64,000 bases of DNA, taken from contig CABFPE010000030.1 of assembly GCA_900660155.1 (NCBI GenBank), positions 1,621,279-1,685,278 on the forward strand, read 5' to 3'. Below are positions 21,174 through 34,315 of the stretch, in pieces. The stretch is from Hofstenia miamia (Eukaryota; Xenacoelomorpha; Acoela; Hofsteniidae). The notes under the pieces are model-generated. The model was not told the origin of the DNA. It made no database searches and saw only the letters and a program-made list of their open reading frames with translations. Both the position numbers and the translations under genes were made by a program. The first letter of the stretch is position 1, and the number at the start of each line of letters is the position of its first letter.

Positions 21174-23392
21174 GTAAGTGCTTCTTTCTAGACAAATTAT
21201 TAACGTCTTTTTCTAGCATTTTATCGTTAATACTTTACATTGCATAATATTTCTTTATATAATGTTCGACATTTTTCAGTTTCACGCTTGAAAAGTTCAA
21301 TATTGCATTTACAATTTATCAATCTTATTTGAAGTTAACTTTATTTATATTCGAATTAAGCTCGTCATGGGTCTATCAATTCATAGATTAATGCCCCTCC
21401 CCTGTTATTCCTAATATTCGGAATCTCATTTTTAAAATTTAGTCTATGAAATTAATAATTGAGCTCTTTGTTTAAATATTTGTTTGATTTAGTAACTGTG
21501 TAATCAGGGCCTTCTATATATACGGCCTTGGTGAAGCAAGCAAAGCTCCAAACGAGGAGAACGATGTATTATATGCAAAATAGACTCTACATCAAGTACC
21601 AATAGCTACAGAGCTTAAAATTTTGCTCTTTCTTAACCAACTTCTTACGTAGAAATTTGAAAAACACTGTATGTGTATTTTTTACTTATGGACCGCTAAT
21701 TTTCGAAATTTTGCAAAAATACATACCCTCCCCATTTTCATTTTAAATTGCAAAAAACCATGCATATTCATAGAGTTCTATTCATTTAAAACAGAATGGT
21801 TTAACCATTTTAAAAAATATACACTGACTGAGCTATGGCAATCCAAAAGCTGACTACTTGAGCAAAAAATACCAAATTTTGAAATTCTATCAAACACAAC
21901 CTATTCAATTTTGAAGATACGACTTTGGCTCCACTACTTTCAGGTAAGTAAAGAATTAAAATGAGAGCAGTTGTTCAGGGAAAAACATTAAATGTAGGAT
22001 AAATGCAAAGAGACAATCAAGATCTAGGCAGAAGCAATGTATGAGGCATACCTGGAGGAAAACAGAAAACTGTGAAAGAGAAGAAATCGAAATTGTTGGC
22101 TTTGTGTTATTTTATTTTTATTGTCTAAATATAATGTCCTAAGCATCAACGTTTCAATTTTATTTTTGGCATCAATAAGGAAGTGAAATTTGTGGTATAA
22201 TTGATTCAGTTGATCAGTAACCAGCCTGAAATAAGTATATCAATTGTTTAATTTAACTTGTCAAAATACACGCAAGAAATCTCGCGCCTGCAGCTGTCTT
22301 GCATTAATATTTTATAGTCATGAAATCATCCACTGTCAAAAAGTTTTTTCATACGTTATTCTAAATTTTTCATATCAAATTAGTGTAAATATATACTATT
22401 TTTACTTCTTGGAGTTTACTTTGCCTATACTCACTATTGAGTTTGTTGCAGGATTTCATTTATTCTCACTTTAAATTCATGTTTTGTTATGCAGACTTAT
22501 CAATTCTCTATTATTAACAGAGTAGTTTTGGCCTAAATTCACACAAATAACTAAAATGATAAATACTTTTAGAGTACACAAAATACAAATGTACTCCATT
22601 GTCCAATGATTTCCCGATAGGTTCTGATTAGAAGGGAGACATTCGTCACCCAAAAATATCATTTATAGCAGTTATTCATATAAAGTCGCGTTTTCCCGTA
22701 TCCATTGAAATAACATACTCCCTCCTTTCCATTAATATGGTCCCATCCCAATTTTTGTTGTTCGGAAAGATATTGCCATATCAATTGTATACTCACATCA
22801 AATACATCCAGTAAATATTTATAGATCAAATTAAAGCTACTATCTATAACATTTTCCTTAGTATCAGTTGCTTCTCAAGCCTTCAGGATCGACTTTGCCT
22901 TACAATGAGTGCTTTAAGTCTTCCCTTACGCCGGATTTGTTCTTAATCCACATGAACCAACTAATAATTCTTTTCACCATAACATTTCATTGCATTGAAA
23001 TGCGGACGATTGGTGGTTGGTTAGTCATAACAATATTCCAACCATATTTTGATCCTTCTTTGACAAGGTCTTGATCCAAAGTGCTGCAAGGGGGTTTAGC
23101 ATTCCTTTTAATGACAGGCATTTTATCCTTAAGAATATAAACAATTTTTTTATCAGCATATCTTTGTAAATCTCTCTTTATTCATGTAGGAGATTTGTTT
23201 TGTTTCAAGCGAACCCTTTAGGTTTTTTTCTGTTACGGTTAGCTGCTACAATTTCTTCAAATTGTTAAATACAGATTTGTCTATTAAAGGATTGCTTGTG
23301 GTCGATCAAACTTATCCAAAAACATAACTTGGTGATGTATCGTTTACTTTTGCAATATAATCACCAACGTTTTGTAACATCTAGTTTTTTAG
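21174..23392. other. Intron of the scramblase-like gene
   Basis: About 2.2 kb of AT-rich sequence with no recognised element. The short ORFs here are hydrophobic low-complexity readings. Confidence 0.4.
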
Positions 23393-23560
23393 GTAAAGAA
23401 GAAATCGAGCAAATAAAGTTCATCAGAGAGTTTCGCATGTGCAATGGATGCAATTGTTGCATGTGTGTTGCATCGGACGTCATTGTTTCCAGTCCCACCC
23501 GCGTTATTGGGCACATTAAGCCCATGTGTGGATTACTAAAATCTACTTATGTTGCTTCGA
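23393..23560 (+). CDS. Scramblase-like gene (plus strand), Cys-rich middle exon
   Basis: Following TAGTTTTTTAG, two bases complete the codon from 21173. The exon then encodes IKFIREFRMCNGCNCCMC, VASDVIVSSPTRVIGHIKP. This is the scramblase middle block: a Leu/Phe-Arg-Glu/Pro motif, a Cys-rich palmitoylation-type cluster, and a P-x-x-V-I-G-x-I/V turn. I place the donor at GTATTG after 23560, because one leftover base then fits the next exon and the protein spacing agrees with the family. The reading stays open to 23592, so the donor is inferred. Multiple Cys (four in CNGCNCCMC) suggest lipid modification. Confidence 0.78.
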
Positions 23561-24835
23561 GTATTGCGCACGCACCACTTTCTTCAGTTTAACAAAAAAT
23601 GCGAATGGCTAGATTTGGGTCTTATTAGTCATTACCAGTGTTGATTAATATAAAAACCATTTGCAATAAGTTCAAAAGTAACACGTATACTGCATATCAA
23701 AAGATGTGTTTATCACTTGCAATACATGTATAACGTTTTTGAAAATTGTCAAGAAGAATTAGAATATAACTGATAGTTCTGAGAAATGCAGAATCTGTCG
23801 ATAACCTTGCTATCAAACAAGAAGAGAAACTCCTACAAACATTTAACTTCTTTTTTTCGTAGGTACTATAATAATAAACCAAAAAAACTATCGTATGTAG
23901 TTAGAACACTCAATTTTCAATTATCTTATGTTCTAATTTCGCTATTTTTCATCTTTGATCCCACTTGATGCTAATTAGAAAGTTTTCAAACATTTTAATT
24001 AATTTTTCCCATATCGACATAGATTTCTTAATCATTCTTGTCCGGGAAAACTGATCTATTGTATTTCTTACTAACGATATGGACATTTCAAAATGTTGAG
24101 CTTGCTCAATTTTGCATTTATTGAGTCAAACCACAATAGCGCTTAAATTCTAATTGCTTTTTTGGCTTTCAAGCTACTGACAGATGTTTACATTCAATCC
24201 CTTAAGATACTATTATTCCTAAATGTGGTGTTTAGACATTACAATAGCTTATTTAGTTGTTTTTTAATTACAAATTGGAATTATTTCCACATTCACTGAC
24301 ACCTGTTTTTGATGTATTTGGCGCTTAATGGGGTGAGAATTGGTATTTCAATTCTTTGATTTTCAGCTCTTGTTTAAAAAATTAGTTGTCAACGTACATT
24401 GTATCAGAAAAAGTCTCCACCTGGTATACATAATTGCTCAGACAGACTTTGAATGAGGTAGTTAATTAAATTACCTGTGCAGCATTCTGATGCAGACATT
24501 GCTCATGCAGGTGTCTGTTAAAGTAAATGGATTTGGCATGATTACAATTGAATCTATACTGCCTTTTTACAGAACAATATCGATATGTTTGACAATTTGA
24601 CAGATTTCGTATTCTCTTATTTGTGACCAATACATCGATCTAGGATTCGAAATCTATCTACTTACCAGTTATCCAAAAGCACAGATAATTTGTGAGCTTT
24701 GTTTTCCGATCTCTTCAGTTTACTTTAAATGGTAAAATGCTTTTTTTATTTTCTTTTTGCTCATTGCTAATTGGTTAGAGAAACTACTTACTAGGTTTTG
24801 TGATAGAAAATTTTCTGTTAATCTAATTAGGAATA
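23561..24835. other. Intron of the scramblase-like gene, left part
   Basis: AT-rich sequence, no recognised gene or element before the mariner at 24836. Confidence 0.4.
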
Positions 24836-25412
24836 CAGGGTGTCCCAATAAAATGTATACACATTAAAATAACTGTAAACGTGGTATTTAATTAGAATTT
24901 TATTATTTCAAAAGTAAAAATATTCACTGTTTGTTCTCAAATTGACGTCCATTTTGATCCAGACACTGCTGACAACGCCAAGCAATAGAATAGCACACAT
25001 TATGAAACAATTCCCTTGTATTCGGGTGCATTCGTGCTCAATGGTTTCTTTCAATTCAGCAACTGCTGTAGGTTTCGTAGTATACACTTTGTCTTTAAGG
25101 TATCCCCATAAGAAAATTGTCTTTGCACTTCAACTGCATTTTCATATTTCAAGTAGCATTTTAGAATAAATTTTCTTTCTTCGAAGTTAAGTTAGGCTGT
25201 TATTCTTATCTTAAGGAGTTGAATCTGGAAAAAATCACAAAAAGTTTATTTATTAGCTATTTACAATTATCTAAAAATATAGTCAAAATACAATGAGAAA
25301 ACAAAAAAATGATGCGTGTAAATATTTTTAAACTTTTGAAATAATAAAATTCTAATTAAATTCCACGTTTACAGTTATTTTTAATGTGTATTGATTTTAT
25401 TGGAACACCCTG
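24836..25412 (-). mobile_element. Internally deleted mariner-type transposon with ~95-bp inverted ends
   Basis: The ends CAGGGTGTCCCAATAAAATG and its inverted partner (ending GGAACACCCTG) are flanked by TA on both sides and pair over roughly 95 bp. Internal minus-strand coding scraps give FEERKFILKCYLKYENAVEV (N-terminus of this transposase type), then, after a large deletion and in other frames, FLWGYLKDKVYTTKPTAVAE and QQCLDQNGRQFENK, its usual C-terminus. The catalytic centre is absent. It is therefore a MITE-like derivative moved, if at all, by a related full transposase. It lies in an intron of the scramblase-like gene. Confidence 0.85.
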
Positions 25413-25427
25413 TATATATGTGCTTTG

Positions 25428-26390
25428 AACATTTTTGAATAATGTTTTATTGTGACACGTTTCGACAAACATTGTTGTCATTTTCAAGCATTTGGAGAAA
25501 TGTTCCCGAACTTTTTCTTTTAGTAATTCAGATCTTCAAAATATATTTAGAATTGTTTTATGTCTTTGTTTATTTAATAATGTTTTCTTAGTTGATTTTA
25601 TACATATTGCTTCTGCGATTTCAGTTTCGCGATGTCTTATTAGTATTTAAAAATTTTTGATGAGCGTCATTAAATTAACACCATTTCGTGCTTAGTCAAT
25701 CGAATATTTGAATCTTGCTCAAATTACAAAAGCTTAACAGAAAATTTGAATAAAATCACAAAAGATCTCAAAAATATTGGATATCCACAAAAAAATAATT
25801 CGTAAGATTATTGATTGGTAATTTTCATGAAATACACAAAATTCAAATTCTACACATAACCAAGACAAAACAAAAGTATACTGGAAGTTACCATTTATAA
25901 AATCACGAGAAAAACAACTAAAGAAAACAATACGATCATACAACAATGAATTACCAACTTCGAAAATTTGGTCAGTATTTTACGCAAAAAAAGACCATGG
26001 AAATGTTCCCTAATAAAAATCATATTACCATTTTATTGTCTTCTGGTATCGTTTATTCATACGACTGTGATGAATGTTCAAGTTCATACATTTGCGAGAC
26101 CAGAAGGCATTTAGAAACTCGGGCAAAGGAACATATATGAGGATATCTACAATCCGAAATATATATATATATGGATGTGAACCCAAGCTGAAAAATTTTA
26201 AAATACTAATAAAAAACTAAAATCGCAGAAGCAATATGTATAAAATTAACTAAGACATCAAACAAATTTACATATATTTTGAAGATCTGAATTACTAAAA
26301 GAAAAAAGTCGGGAACATTTCTCCACATGCTTGAAAATGACAACAATGTTTGTCGAAACATGGCAAAATAAAACATTGAAGTTTAATTTA
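25428..26390 (+). mobile_element. Penelope-like retroelement remnant (GIY-YIG part and inverted flanks)
   Basis: The centre (about 25946-26140) encodes GIVYSYDCDECSSSYICETR followed by RHLETRAKEHI, the GIY-YIG endonuclease motif characteristic of Penelope-like elements, preceded by the family's linker. The flanks 25428-25640 and 26210-26390 are inverted copies of each other. Each contains TTGAAAATGACAACAATG followed by TTTGTCGAAAC, which resembles the hammerhead ribozyme core that Penelope elements carry in their terminal repeats. The element is short, lacks a visible RT and looks broken. It starts within about 15 bp of the mariner end at 25412. Confidence 0.75.
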
Positions 26391-26620
26391 TTATAAATGA
26401 TGAAGTTATGCGGTATCTATGCATGTTCCTTTTTTTCTTGTAATAGCTCTAGTTATTTCTTATAGAAAATAAATTCAAGTTTAGATTGAACTCGACAAAA
26501 ATTTCTAGAACAAGAAGTTTAAAATTTGATACATCTAACGAATTTTGGAACAATAATTAATCAATAGATGGCGTTCGTATAGTATTATTAGTGAATATTG
26601 AATAAAGTGGTGCGTGCTAG

Positions 26621-26943
26621 AAGATACCGATTATTTCACTTTGGTTGGACGCTCTGGTGCACTTCTTTCATGCTTAGCTAGGTTGTATCGACACGACACC
26701 GACGAAATGTTTCAAATATTTAACAGCTCAAAGCAAAAAATAGGCGAAATGTCACGTGAATATACCGGCCATATGCATGAACATGACGTTCACATGAATC
26801 CTGACTCGGATAGATTTACTGTAATACTTTCGCAACCACTGGGCAGTGATGACAAACTTCTACTCGTTGGCGCTATTATTCTTTTGGATTTCGACTTTTT
26901 TGAAGGCAATGTCAAAGGCAAAGTTGACCTTGACACCATTTAA
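26621..26943 (+). CDS. Scramblase-like gene (plus strand), terminal exon
   Basis: The exon enters after GTGCGTGCTAG with two bases completing the codon of the previous exon and runs to a TAA at 26943. It encodes the C-terminal half of the scramblase fold: LLSCLARLYRHDTDEMFQI, KQKIGEMSREYTG (family I-G-x-I-S-K-x-W-T-G), DSDRFTVILSQPL (family D-A-D-x-F-x-I-x-F-P-L, the calcium-binding-like loop) and the closing hydrophobic helix LLLVGAIILLDFDFFEGN (family I-G-A-x-F-L-I-D-F-M-F-F-E). With the exons at 21008 and 23393 it gives a 218-residue product, close to a bare scramblase domain without the usual Pro-rich N-terminus. The weak polypyrimidine tract makes the exact acceptor uncertain. Confidence 0.82.
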
Positions 26944-29576
26944 TTCGTGACATATAGTTTATATTTTTGTTTAAGAATTTACATAAATTTTTATGACTCC
27001 ATTAAGGTTTCGTCAAATTTATAAATAGTTTTAGATATTCAGAAATCCCTAAATTTTCATTTTGAGTTAACGGAAACATAAACAAATGAAAAATGTATTT
27101 TACAAAATGTTCTACAACGTTTTCATACAAAGCAGTACAGTTCAATTTTTTATTATTATTTTAAACAATCACCCATCAATCACGCCGTGAATTAGTGCGA
27201 GACACTCAAAAATTGAATCACATTCAATGCTGCAATTGTTTTTTAATTATTCAAAATGTTTGTTTATCAAGTTGCCTATTTTTGTTTAATTAGCCTGCTG
27301 TATTGAAGGGCTTTTTTGTTTTCACAACACGTAGACATCACTCAATCAATACATTGCAAACTTCTCATCTGTCGTTCTCATATCCACCATTTAATTATAC
27401 TGCGACTCGCGGTGCTTATAATTTTAAATGTTGGGTAGATCCATTTTGACCAATTTTATTATCTAAGCATATTGTTTTTATGCAAAAACATCTTGCTTTA
27501 CTATGGAGAAAGATGTTTCTAGTTAATCTATCCAAAAAATAGGTTTAGTTAAATTTTCGAGAATCTAACTTAAAACTGGATATTAGCAAAATTGATTTAA
27601 TTTTATTAATTTATGCAATCATTTGTATTCAACTAAATTTTCAAACTATTCTTGATATTGTTTAGGTTAATGAAAGGAAAGTTCTATGATTTGTCTTTTA
27701 ATTGGTTAATTAGACAAAAAATGTTCTTGAATTTCAGTTTCAAATTTCACACTTCAGTAGTGAACAATTGCTCTGTACAGAAATTCAGTTGTAACACTAA
27801 GCATATAAATAATTTAGTTAATCCTCATCAATTGTTAATATATGTTTTAATGAATAGATTCAATATTTTATTAAAACTGCTTTAGCATCTATAAAATGTT
27901 AATATCGAATTCAATCGTCATGCACCATCACAATGCAAAGAATGCAGGGATTGGAAATTGGTGAAAACATTTATTCATCTTTCATATCAAAGCTAATCCC
28001 TCTCTTCATTTAACTCTTAAGAACACTTCTTGTATCATTTAAACTGTAAATTGACATGATTAAACTATGGATTATCATTCAATCCATTTGCAATTATTTC
28101 TAACCATGTGCAAATGCATGTATTTTTATAAGAATAGGCAAGACTCCAAGTATCGCATTCTGCCTCAATTTGCCTGAATTTTTGTTTTTTTAATGCTATT
28201 AGTAGTTTTGTTCTATGTTAATTAAATGCCCACATTAGATGTACTCTTAAATTACTTTTTTTCAAAATTTGTCATCATTTTCAATACAGTCAATTCATAG
28301 TATTTGAAGGATTCGATACTTTAAGTATTAAATCAGCTGCTAAGTTTCTAGGTTTGAAAAAGACTTGATTATTATTTTTTATTCTTAGTATTGAGTGTGT
28401 CTATTTTTAGTGTTTTTAAAAGTTTTGTGTTTTTGGTTTTTCGGTATCTGTGTTTTCCATAACAATGTATTTTGTAGTTCGCGTCGTTACTAAAACAACC
28501 CATTCAATTATTTATCATTATTAGTTGAAATCTTCAAATCAATGTCACGATTCCCAATACATCGTCTCAATGCTCCATTTACTCATCCATAATTCACCAG
28601 TTTGCGTTATTTATTGATATCCCTGGAAAATCTATCTGTTCTTGGATTTTAATTTTTAAGGTAATTGTAGCCGTGTTTCCATTCTAAAATGCATTTATTT
28701 TTAGATAAATGTTTTTTCACGAAAACTGCATAACATTGCGCTTTTTGAAGTTACAATGCAAGCAAATGCCTATGTGTTACTTGGACTTTATTACAAAAAA
28801 ATTTTCTAGATTAATTTTTTTATAAAGTGCAGAATACATATACTGTGTTACCGAACACAGTTGAATGCAAAAAATGTGCATTTTCATATGTGTACATTTC
28901 ATGTAGAAATTTACATTTTAGTGTATGAGGGAAGCACTGTCTTTAATAAAATTATGCAAATTAATGCCTTAACGTCCTGGTTTACAATAAACAAATGTTG
29001 CATTAATTTCGTTCTTTCCTATTCATTTAAAATTCCCTCCATATTCATTTGTCAATTTTTATCCAATTCAAATTTTCGCGTTTTTCTGCTTTATACAGAA
29101 TGATTCGCTATTGCAATTAAGGAATTGTTTTGCTTTAAAAATTGTTGTAGAGACAGCGATATCTATCGCAAATGTGTAAATTGCATCAGCAATATTGATA
29201 TTTAGGTTTATGAATCATGAATCTGGGATATTAAGGAAAACTTTATAATTTCGCCATGCTAATCAAGAGTATTTTTCATAACAAATATGGTAGACATGAA
29301 TTGTTACTACGAAAAAATTTCTAACGAGAACACTTAAACAATTGATTCTGAAGTTGACTTACCTTAATGTTTATGTAAAGTAGAGTTAGATAGACCGTTC
29401 TTTTTTCAATTCATTATATCTTTGATGGTATGCTGCATTGGCTCAAAAATAATCAAATGAACAATTTTTATTCCATTGCTCATTTGATTGTATTAATTTC
29501 TTTAAATTCAATGTTTTAAATACATAATTTTACACTGTTCCTTTAAAATATATGTTGGGTGTAATATTTCATGCAG
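26944..29576. other. Sequence downstream of the plus-strand scramblase-like gene
   Basis: About 2.6 kb of AT-rich DNA with no recognised exon or repeat. Confidence 0.4.
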
Positions 29577-29900
29577 CCAATTCTTGAACAAAAAACATGG
29601 GAAAATTATGTACAATCAACTAACAACATTAATTACAATGCTCTTGTTTTAATGGCAATGCCAGAGACTTTGTGTAATGACTGTCTATTCATGGAAATCG
29701 GTTCAAATGTGATCGGTGTCAACCTTCGACTTCACATTGTCTTCGAAAAGATCGAAATCTATGCAAATGACAGCACCCAAAAGAAGCGTTTTCTGATAGG
29801 CCGAAATCTTTTTGTTAAGAGTGACCGTGAAGCGGTCGGAATCTGCGGTTTGATTAGTTTCGCTTGTGCTGGTATCGTGTCCTGTGAATTCTCTTCCTAA
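29577..29900 (+). CDS. Unrecognised terminal exon or small gene
   Basis: A stop-terminated open segment of 107 codons following an ATTTCATGCAG acceptor. Its codon use and base composition differ clearly from the AT-rich surroundings, which supports real coding. It includes NYNALVLMAMPETLCNDC, LRLHIVFEKIEIYAND and a hydrophobic Cys-containing end (GICGLISFACAGIVS) that could be a single membrane-associated helix. I recognise no family. It lies 2.6 kb downstream of the plus-strand scramblase-like gene in the same SMC5 intron, so it may be the last exon of another nested gene. It does not resemble a transposon product. Confidence 0.5.
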   Translation, partial: PILEQKTWENYVQSTNNINYNALVLMAMPETLCNDCLFMEIGSNVIGVNLRLHIVFEKIEIYANDSTQKKRFLIGRNLFVKSDREAVGICGLISFACAGIVSCEFSS

Positions 29901-31552
29901 ATTATAATTTGAAGGCTTGCTTATAAAATATTATCAAACATCTATATTTTGTATCTGTACAGGCAACCTACAAAAGAGGAGTTTTAATTGATAAATCATT
30001 CTAGAATTTTGATGTGATTCATGCCTAGCTTAACAGATTTTCATTTCAATGATCAAGGACTATTTGATATTATGCAAACCATAGTAATGTTGTGCACCAT
30101 TTACAACTAAATTCAGAATTTTTATGCTAACATTTTAATGGTTAGAACAACATTGTCCAATCGAATTTTCAAGTAACCCTAAGTGGTAGGTAATATCTCT
30201 GAGGCCTTTTAGCTCTTGTAAAAATCACACGAATTTGGAAATGTCATCATGAACATGGGTTATTTATAACAAGTTCAAATTTGAGGCTCGCTTACATTGC
30301 GATACCGCACCAAATTCAAGCTGTACACCTTCACCAAATTCCACTAAATAACTACTAAAGATATTATTTTCGGAAATTGATGTATGGTAAATTAACTATT
30401 TTTTATTTAGCGAATCATTGGTCCACATTACCATTCATAATTTTCAAATCAAAATCATTTGTTGTCGGAATTAGATGTGAAGACTCTTACTAATAAATAA
30501 AATAAAATAAAAATTTTTTAATAGGAAACGTAGAAAATTATAACCTTGCTTAATTTCAATTAATATATGATGTCCTGTTGTATATCAATGTACAATACAC
30601 ATTTCTTTTCAATTGACAATTCAAAAAGATTTTTGTTTCTAGTATTAAGTCGCACTTCCCTTTTTGCGTCATTGAGTTAATAAAAACAAATCAAGTTTAA
30701 AAACTAATGCAAACAATTAGGCTCCAATAATTTATTTGAAAGTTTTATTGGTTTTACGGAAACCGTTTTTGCACTACCATCAATTACTCAATATTTAAAT
30801 GATTTTTATATATTTAGAGATGCTTATGTTCTTACAATTTTATCGAATCATCCGCATGAGAAAAATGTTTTAAAAGTGTGACCCAAAATTTACGATATTT
30901 TGGCCTAACGACTGTTTAATTTTGACTATTTTAGCATTTTTCGCCTTGCGGTTGTCTCATTGGCAATGGCCATTTCATATCTAGGAATATCTAATGCATG
31001 GCAAGGTGTCTGATTTTTCCTTGAAATAGTATGTTGGCTGCCAAAAATGCCTTCACTTCTTTTTCACCAAGTCTTTCTTCCGGATATGGTTGGGTGATAA
31101 TTTTTAGTTTTTGAAAATGCAAGGGAAACCATGCACACCGTATTATGGCTGAAAAACCATTTCCAAATTGTATAACACATGCTCCTAGCTTAAAAATGGA
31201 ACCCTCCCGAGACACATTGAAAATCTTGTCTAAAAATGCACATTTATATGGTTATAGGAAACATATGAACATGTCGTATTTCATTGTACTTGATTGTATT
31301 TTTCTTTCTCCTATTTTAGAGATGGTTTTAAAGTTTCAGTAGCAGTTATTCTTTGATTTATAACCTATTTATTTGTACTTAACAGCACTGAATATTATAG
31401 ATTTATTTGTTTCAGCATCTGGGAAACGTCCTAACAATTTTACTATGGTCTGTGTGATTTGAGATCTATTTTCTGCTTTGATCACCCTCTATAATATGGT
31501 TTCTTTTATTTTCAGATGAGTAGTACTTGCATGCTTGTAGTAGTAGTTTAGC
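29901..31552. other. Large SMC5 intron, middle
   Basis: AT-rich sequence with no recognised gene or repeat. The overlapping ORFs near 31000-31340 on both strands lack family or splice support. Confidence 0.4.
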
Positions 31553-32947
31553 AATGGCAAGTAGATACAGAAAAACAAGATCCATTGGAGCCCTCTTAGA
31601 TGTAGATATTGATTTTCCAGCTATCTTAAAATTTTCCAGTAAAAAACTGCCAACCTACTCTGATGGGGTCTTGAGATATTTAATTGAACATCAAACAGTC
31701 AAGACATACCCTTCAGAAGCCTTCAATGAAGTAAAGAAAAGAGTTTACAGTAAATAGTATCATGAGAGTATTTCCTGTATAGGTATAACACTAGCAGCAA
31801 TCAGAAAACAATAGAAAAAGACTGGGAAATCTTCCGAGAAGCCAAGAAAAGATTACAACTAAGAAAAACCTCTTGCAAAGCCATTGATCAGTATCAAGTA
31901 TTACGTGATAATGCTAAAAAGCTTTATAATGTATCAGCTACATCCCAAGAAAAATATAGCAGTGTGAAGGTGAATTTGGTGTCTATGTCTAAGAATGAGC
32001 ATGAATACTTACTTGATCAACAGACAGAGACGAAAATCACATGTGATAAGGGGGTAGACCATGTATGGTATGCTGCTATGATGAGGAGACTAAGAGAAAG
32101 AGAACTGAATGAGAAGTATAGAGAGTAATGGAACATCACTTCAGATTTGTAGATTCAGATAAAATAAATGATTACTATCAGTGAGGAAAATAACCCATCA
32201 GAGTCAGTAGAACAGATGGAAGATGATAAAGGACTAGTACACACAGAAAATGAAGATGAGACTCAGAGTCCAGAAAGAAAACAAAAGCGGAAACAATTTA
32301 TTATTGCAGATATTAGTGATGACCCCTACCTAAAGCTATACAACACATCAGAGTGTCAGACCATAGAGTTTATGAAACATTTGATGGCTTCAAGGGTTTG
32401 GGTTTATCAACTTCTGAGGCATCTCAATCTCTGGTCAAATTTACTAATTCCCTGTTCAACTGTAGCTTGAAGGTATTAGATGAGAATGATGAGAACTTTG
32501 ATGTTGATACATTACCCCATCTCAGAACTAATTGAAGCTAAGAGGTTGGCACTGAACACAGAATGTTAATGGAGATTCTGGATCTGGTTCCATTCCCCTT
32601 GCATCTTATTAAAAATCAGAGAGAGCAAGCAAAACATTGCTGACCAATGTCAATTAATGTTCTAGATACTTGGAGCTTTTTCTAACAAGTCTGATAAGGA
32701 GATGTACCAAATAGTTGATGCCCAAATATCTGATTCAACAGAGCACAATAAAGGGTTTGCTACATTACTGAAAGATATGTTTGATCGGAACACTGAAGCT
32801 GGTAAACTCTTCTGTGAAACACATACCACTCTGGGATTTAGTTCTGCCATGAACACCAGACTGTCCCTTAAGCAATTCAGAGCATCCCTGAAGAAATTTG
32901 TTAATATTTATGAACTCAATATTGTACACTCACATTGGTGTATATAA
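31553..32947 (+). pseudogene. Degenerate gene of an uncharacterised transposon-like family, 5' part
   Basis: Several plus-strand readings in different frames look like one broken gene. MASRYRKTRSIGALLDVDID opens it at 31553. Then come KLYNVSATSQEKYSS and EYLLDQQTETKI, an acidic region with KRKQKRKQFIIAD, and finally FCETHTTLGFSSAMN near 32815. The LFDIA-like block followed by a DQRT-like block is, from memory, a layout seen in repeated uncharacterised proteins of cnidarian and arthropod genomes. The base composition is coding-like. The frame changes and internal stops show it is no longer expressed as one protein. Function unknown. Confidence 0.5.
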
Positions 32948-33315
32948 CTTACCCTAATCATAGCATATAAGGATGTGAATTTTAAGTTAGAAATACATTA
33001 TGAACTTCTAGTAAGGAATACCCTATAAAATTTTAATAAGACATGTAATATTGACTAGAAGCCATGAAAGATATATACCTTAATTTAGAATATTTTGATC
33101 TAATATTTCAATGTGGCTTGGGAGGATTCCATTTTTAAGGTATGAGCATGTGTTATGCATTTTTGAAAAGGTTTTGTTAGCCATAATAAAGTGTGTATAG
33201 TTTCCAATGCATTTTAATTTTTGTTGAAAAACTCATGATTATCACCCGACCCTATTCCGAAGGAGCAATAAAGTCTTGGTGTTGATAAATCTTGCTGTAA
33301 GCTCGTGTCAATATG

Positions 33316-34315
33316 NNNNNNNNNNNNNNNNNNNNNNNNNNNNNNNNNNNNNNNNNNNNNNNNNNNNNNNNNNNNNNNNNNNNNNNNNNNNNNNNNNNNN
33401 NNNNNNNNNNNNNNNNNNNNNNNNNNNNNNNNNNNNNNNNNNNNNNNNNNNNNNNNNNNNNNNNNNNNNNNNNNNNNNNNNNNNNNNNNNNNNNNNNNNN
33501 NNNNNNNNNNNNNNNNNNNNNNNNNNNNNNNNNNNNNNNNNNNNNNNNNNNNNNNNNNNNNNNNNNNNNNNNNNNNNNNNNNNNNNNNNNNNNNNNNNNN
33601 NNNNNNNNNNNNNNNNNNNNNNNNNNNNNNNNNNNNNNNNNNNNNNNNNNNNNNNNNNNNNNNNNNNNNNNNNNNNNNNNNNNNNNNNNNNNNNNNNNNN
33701 NNNNNNNNNNNNNNNNNNNNNNNNNNNNNNNNNNNNNNNNNNNNNNNNNNNNNNNNNNNNNNNNNNNNNNNNNNNNNNNNNNNNNNNNNNNNNNNNNNNN
33801 NNNNNNNNNNNNNNNNNNNNNNNNNNNNNNNNNNNNNNNNNNNNNNNNNNNNNNNNNNNNNNNNNNNNNNNNNNNNNNNNNNNNNNNNNNNNNNNNNNNN
33901 NNNNNNNNNNNNNNNNNNNNNNNNNNNNNNNNNNNNNNNNNNNNNNNNNNNNNNNNNNNNNNNNNNNNNNNNNNNNNNNNNNNNNNNNNNNNNNNNNNNN
34001 NNNNNNNNNNNNNNNNNNNNNNNNNNNNNNNNNNNNNNNNNNNNNNNNNNNNNNNNNNNNNNNNNNNNNNNNNNNNNNNNNNNNNNNNNNNNNNNNNNNN
34101 NNNNNNNNNNNNNNNNNNNNNNNNNNNNNNNNNNNNNNNNNNNNNNNNNNNNNNNNNNNNNNNNNNNNNNNNNNNNNNNNNNNNNNNNNNNNNNNNNNNN
34201 NNNNNNNNNNNNNNNNNNNNNNNNNNNNNNNNNNNNNNNNNNNNNNNNNNNNNNNNNNNNNNNNNNNNNNNNNNNNNNNNNNNNNNNNNNNNNNNNNNNN
34301 NNNNNNNNNNNNNNN
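33316..34315. other. Assembly gap (1000 N)
   Basis: Exactly 1000 N, a fixed-length placeholder. The right edge opens directly into a TA microsatellite (34316-34333). Confidence 0.98.
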
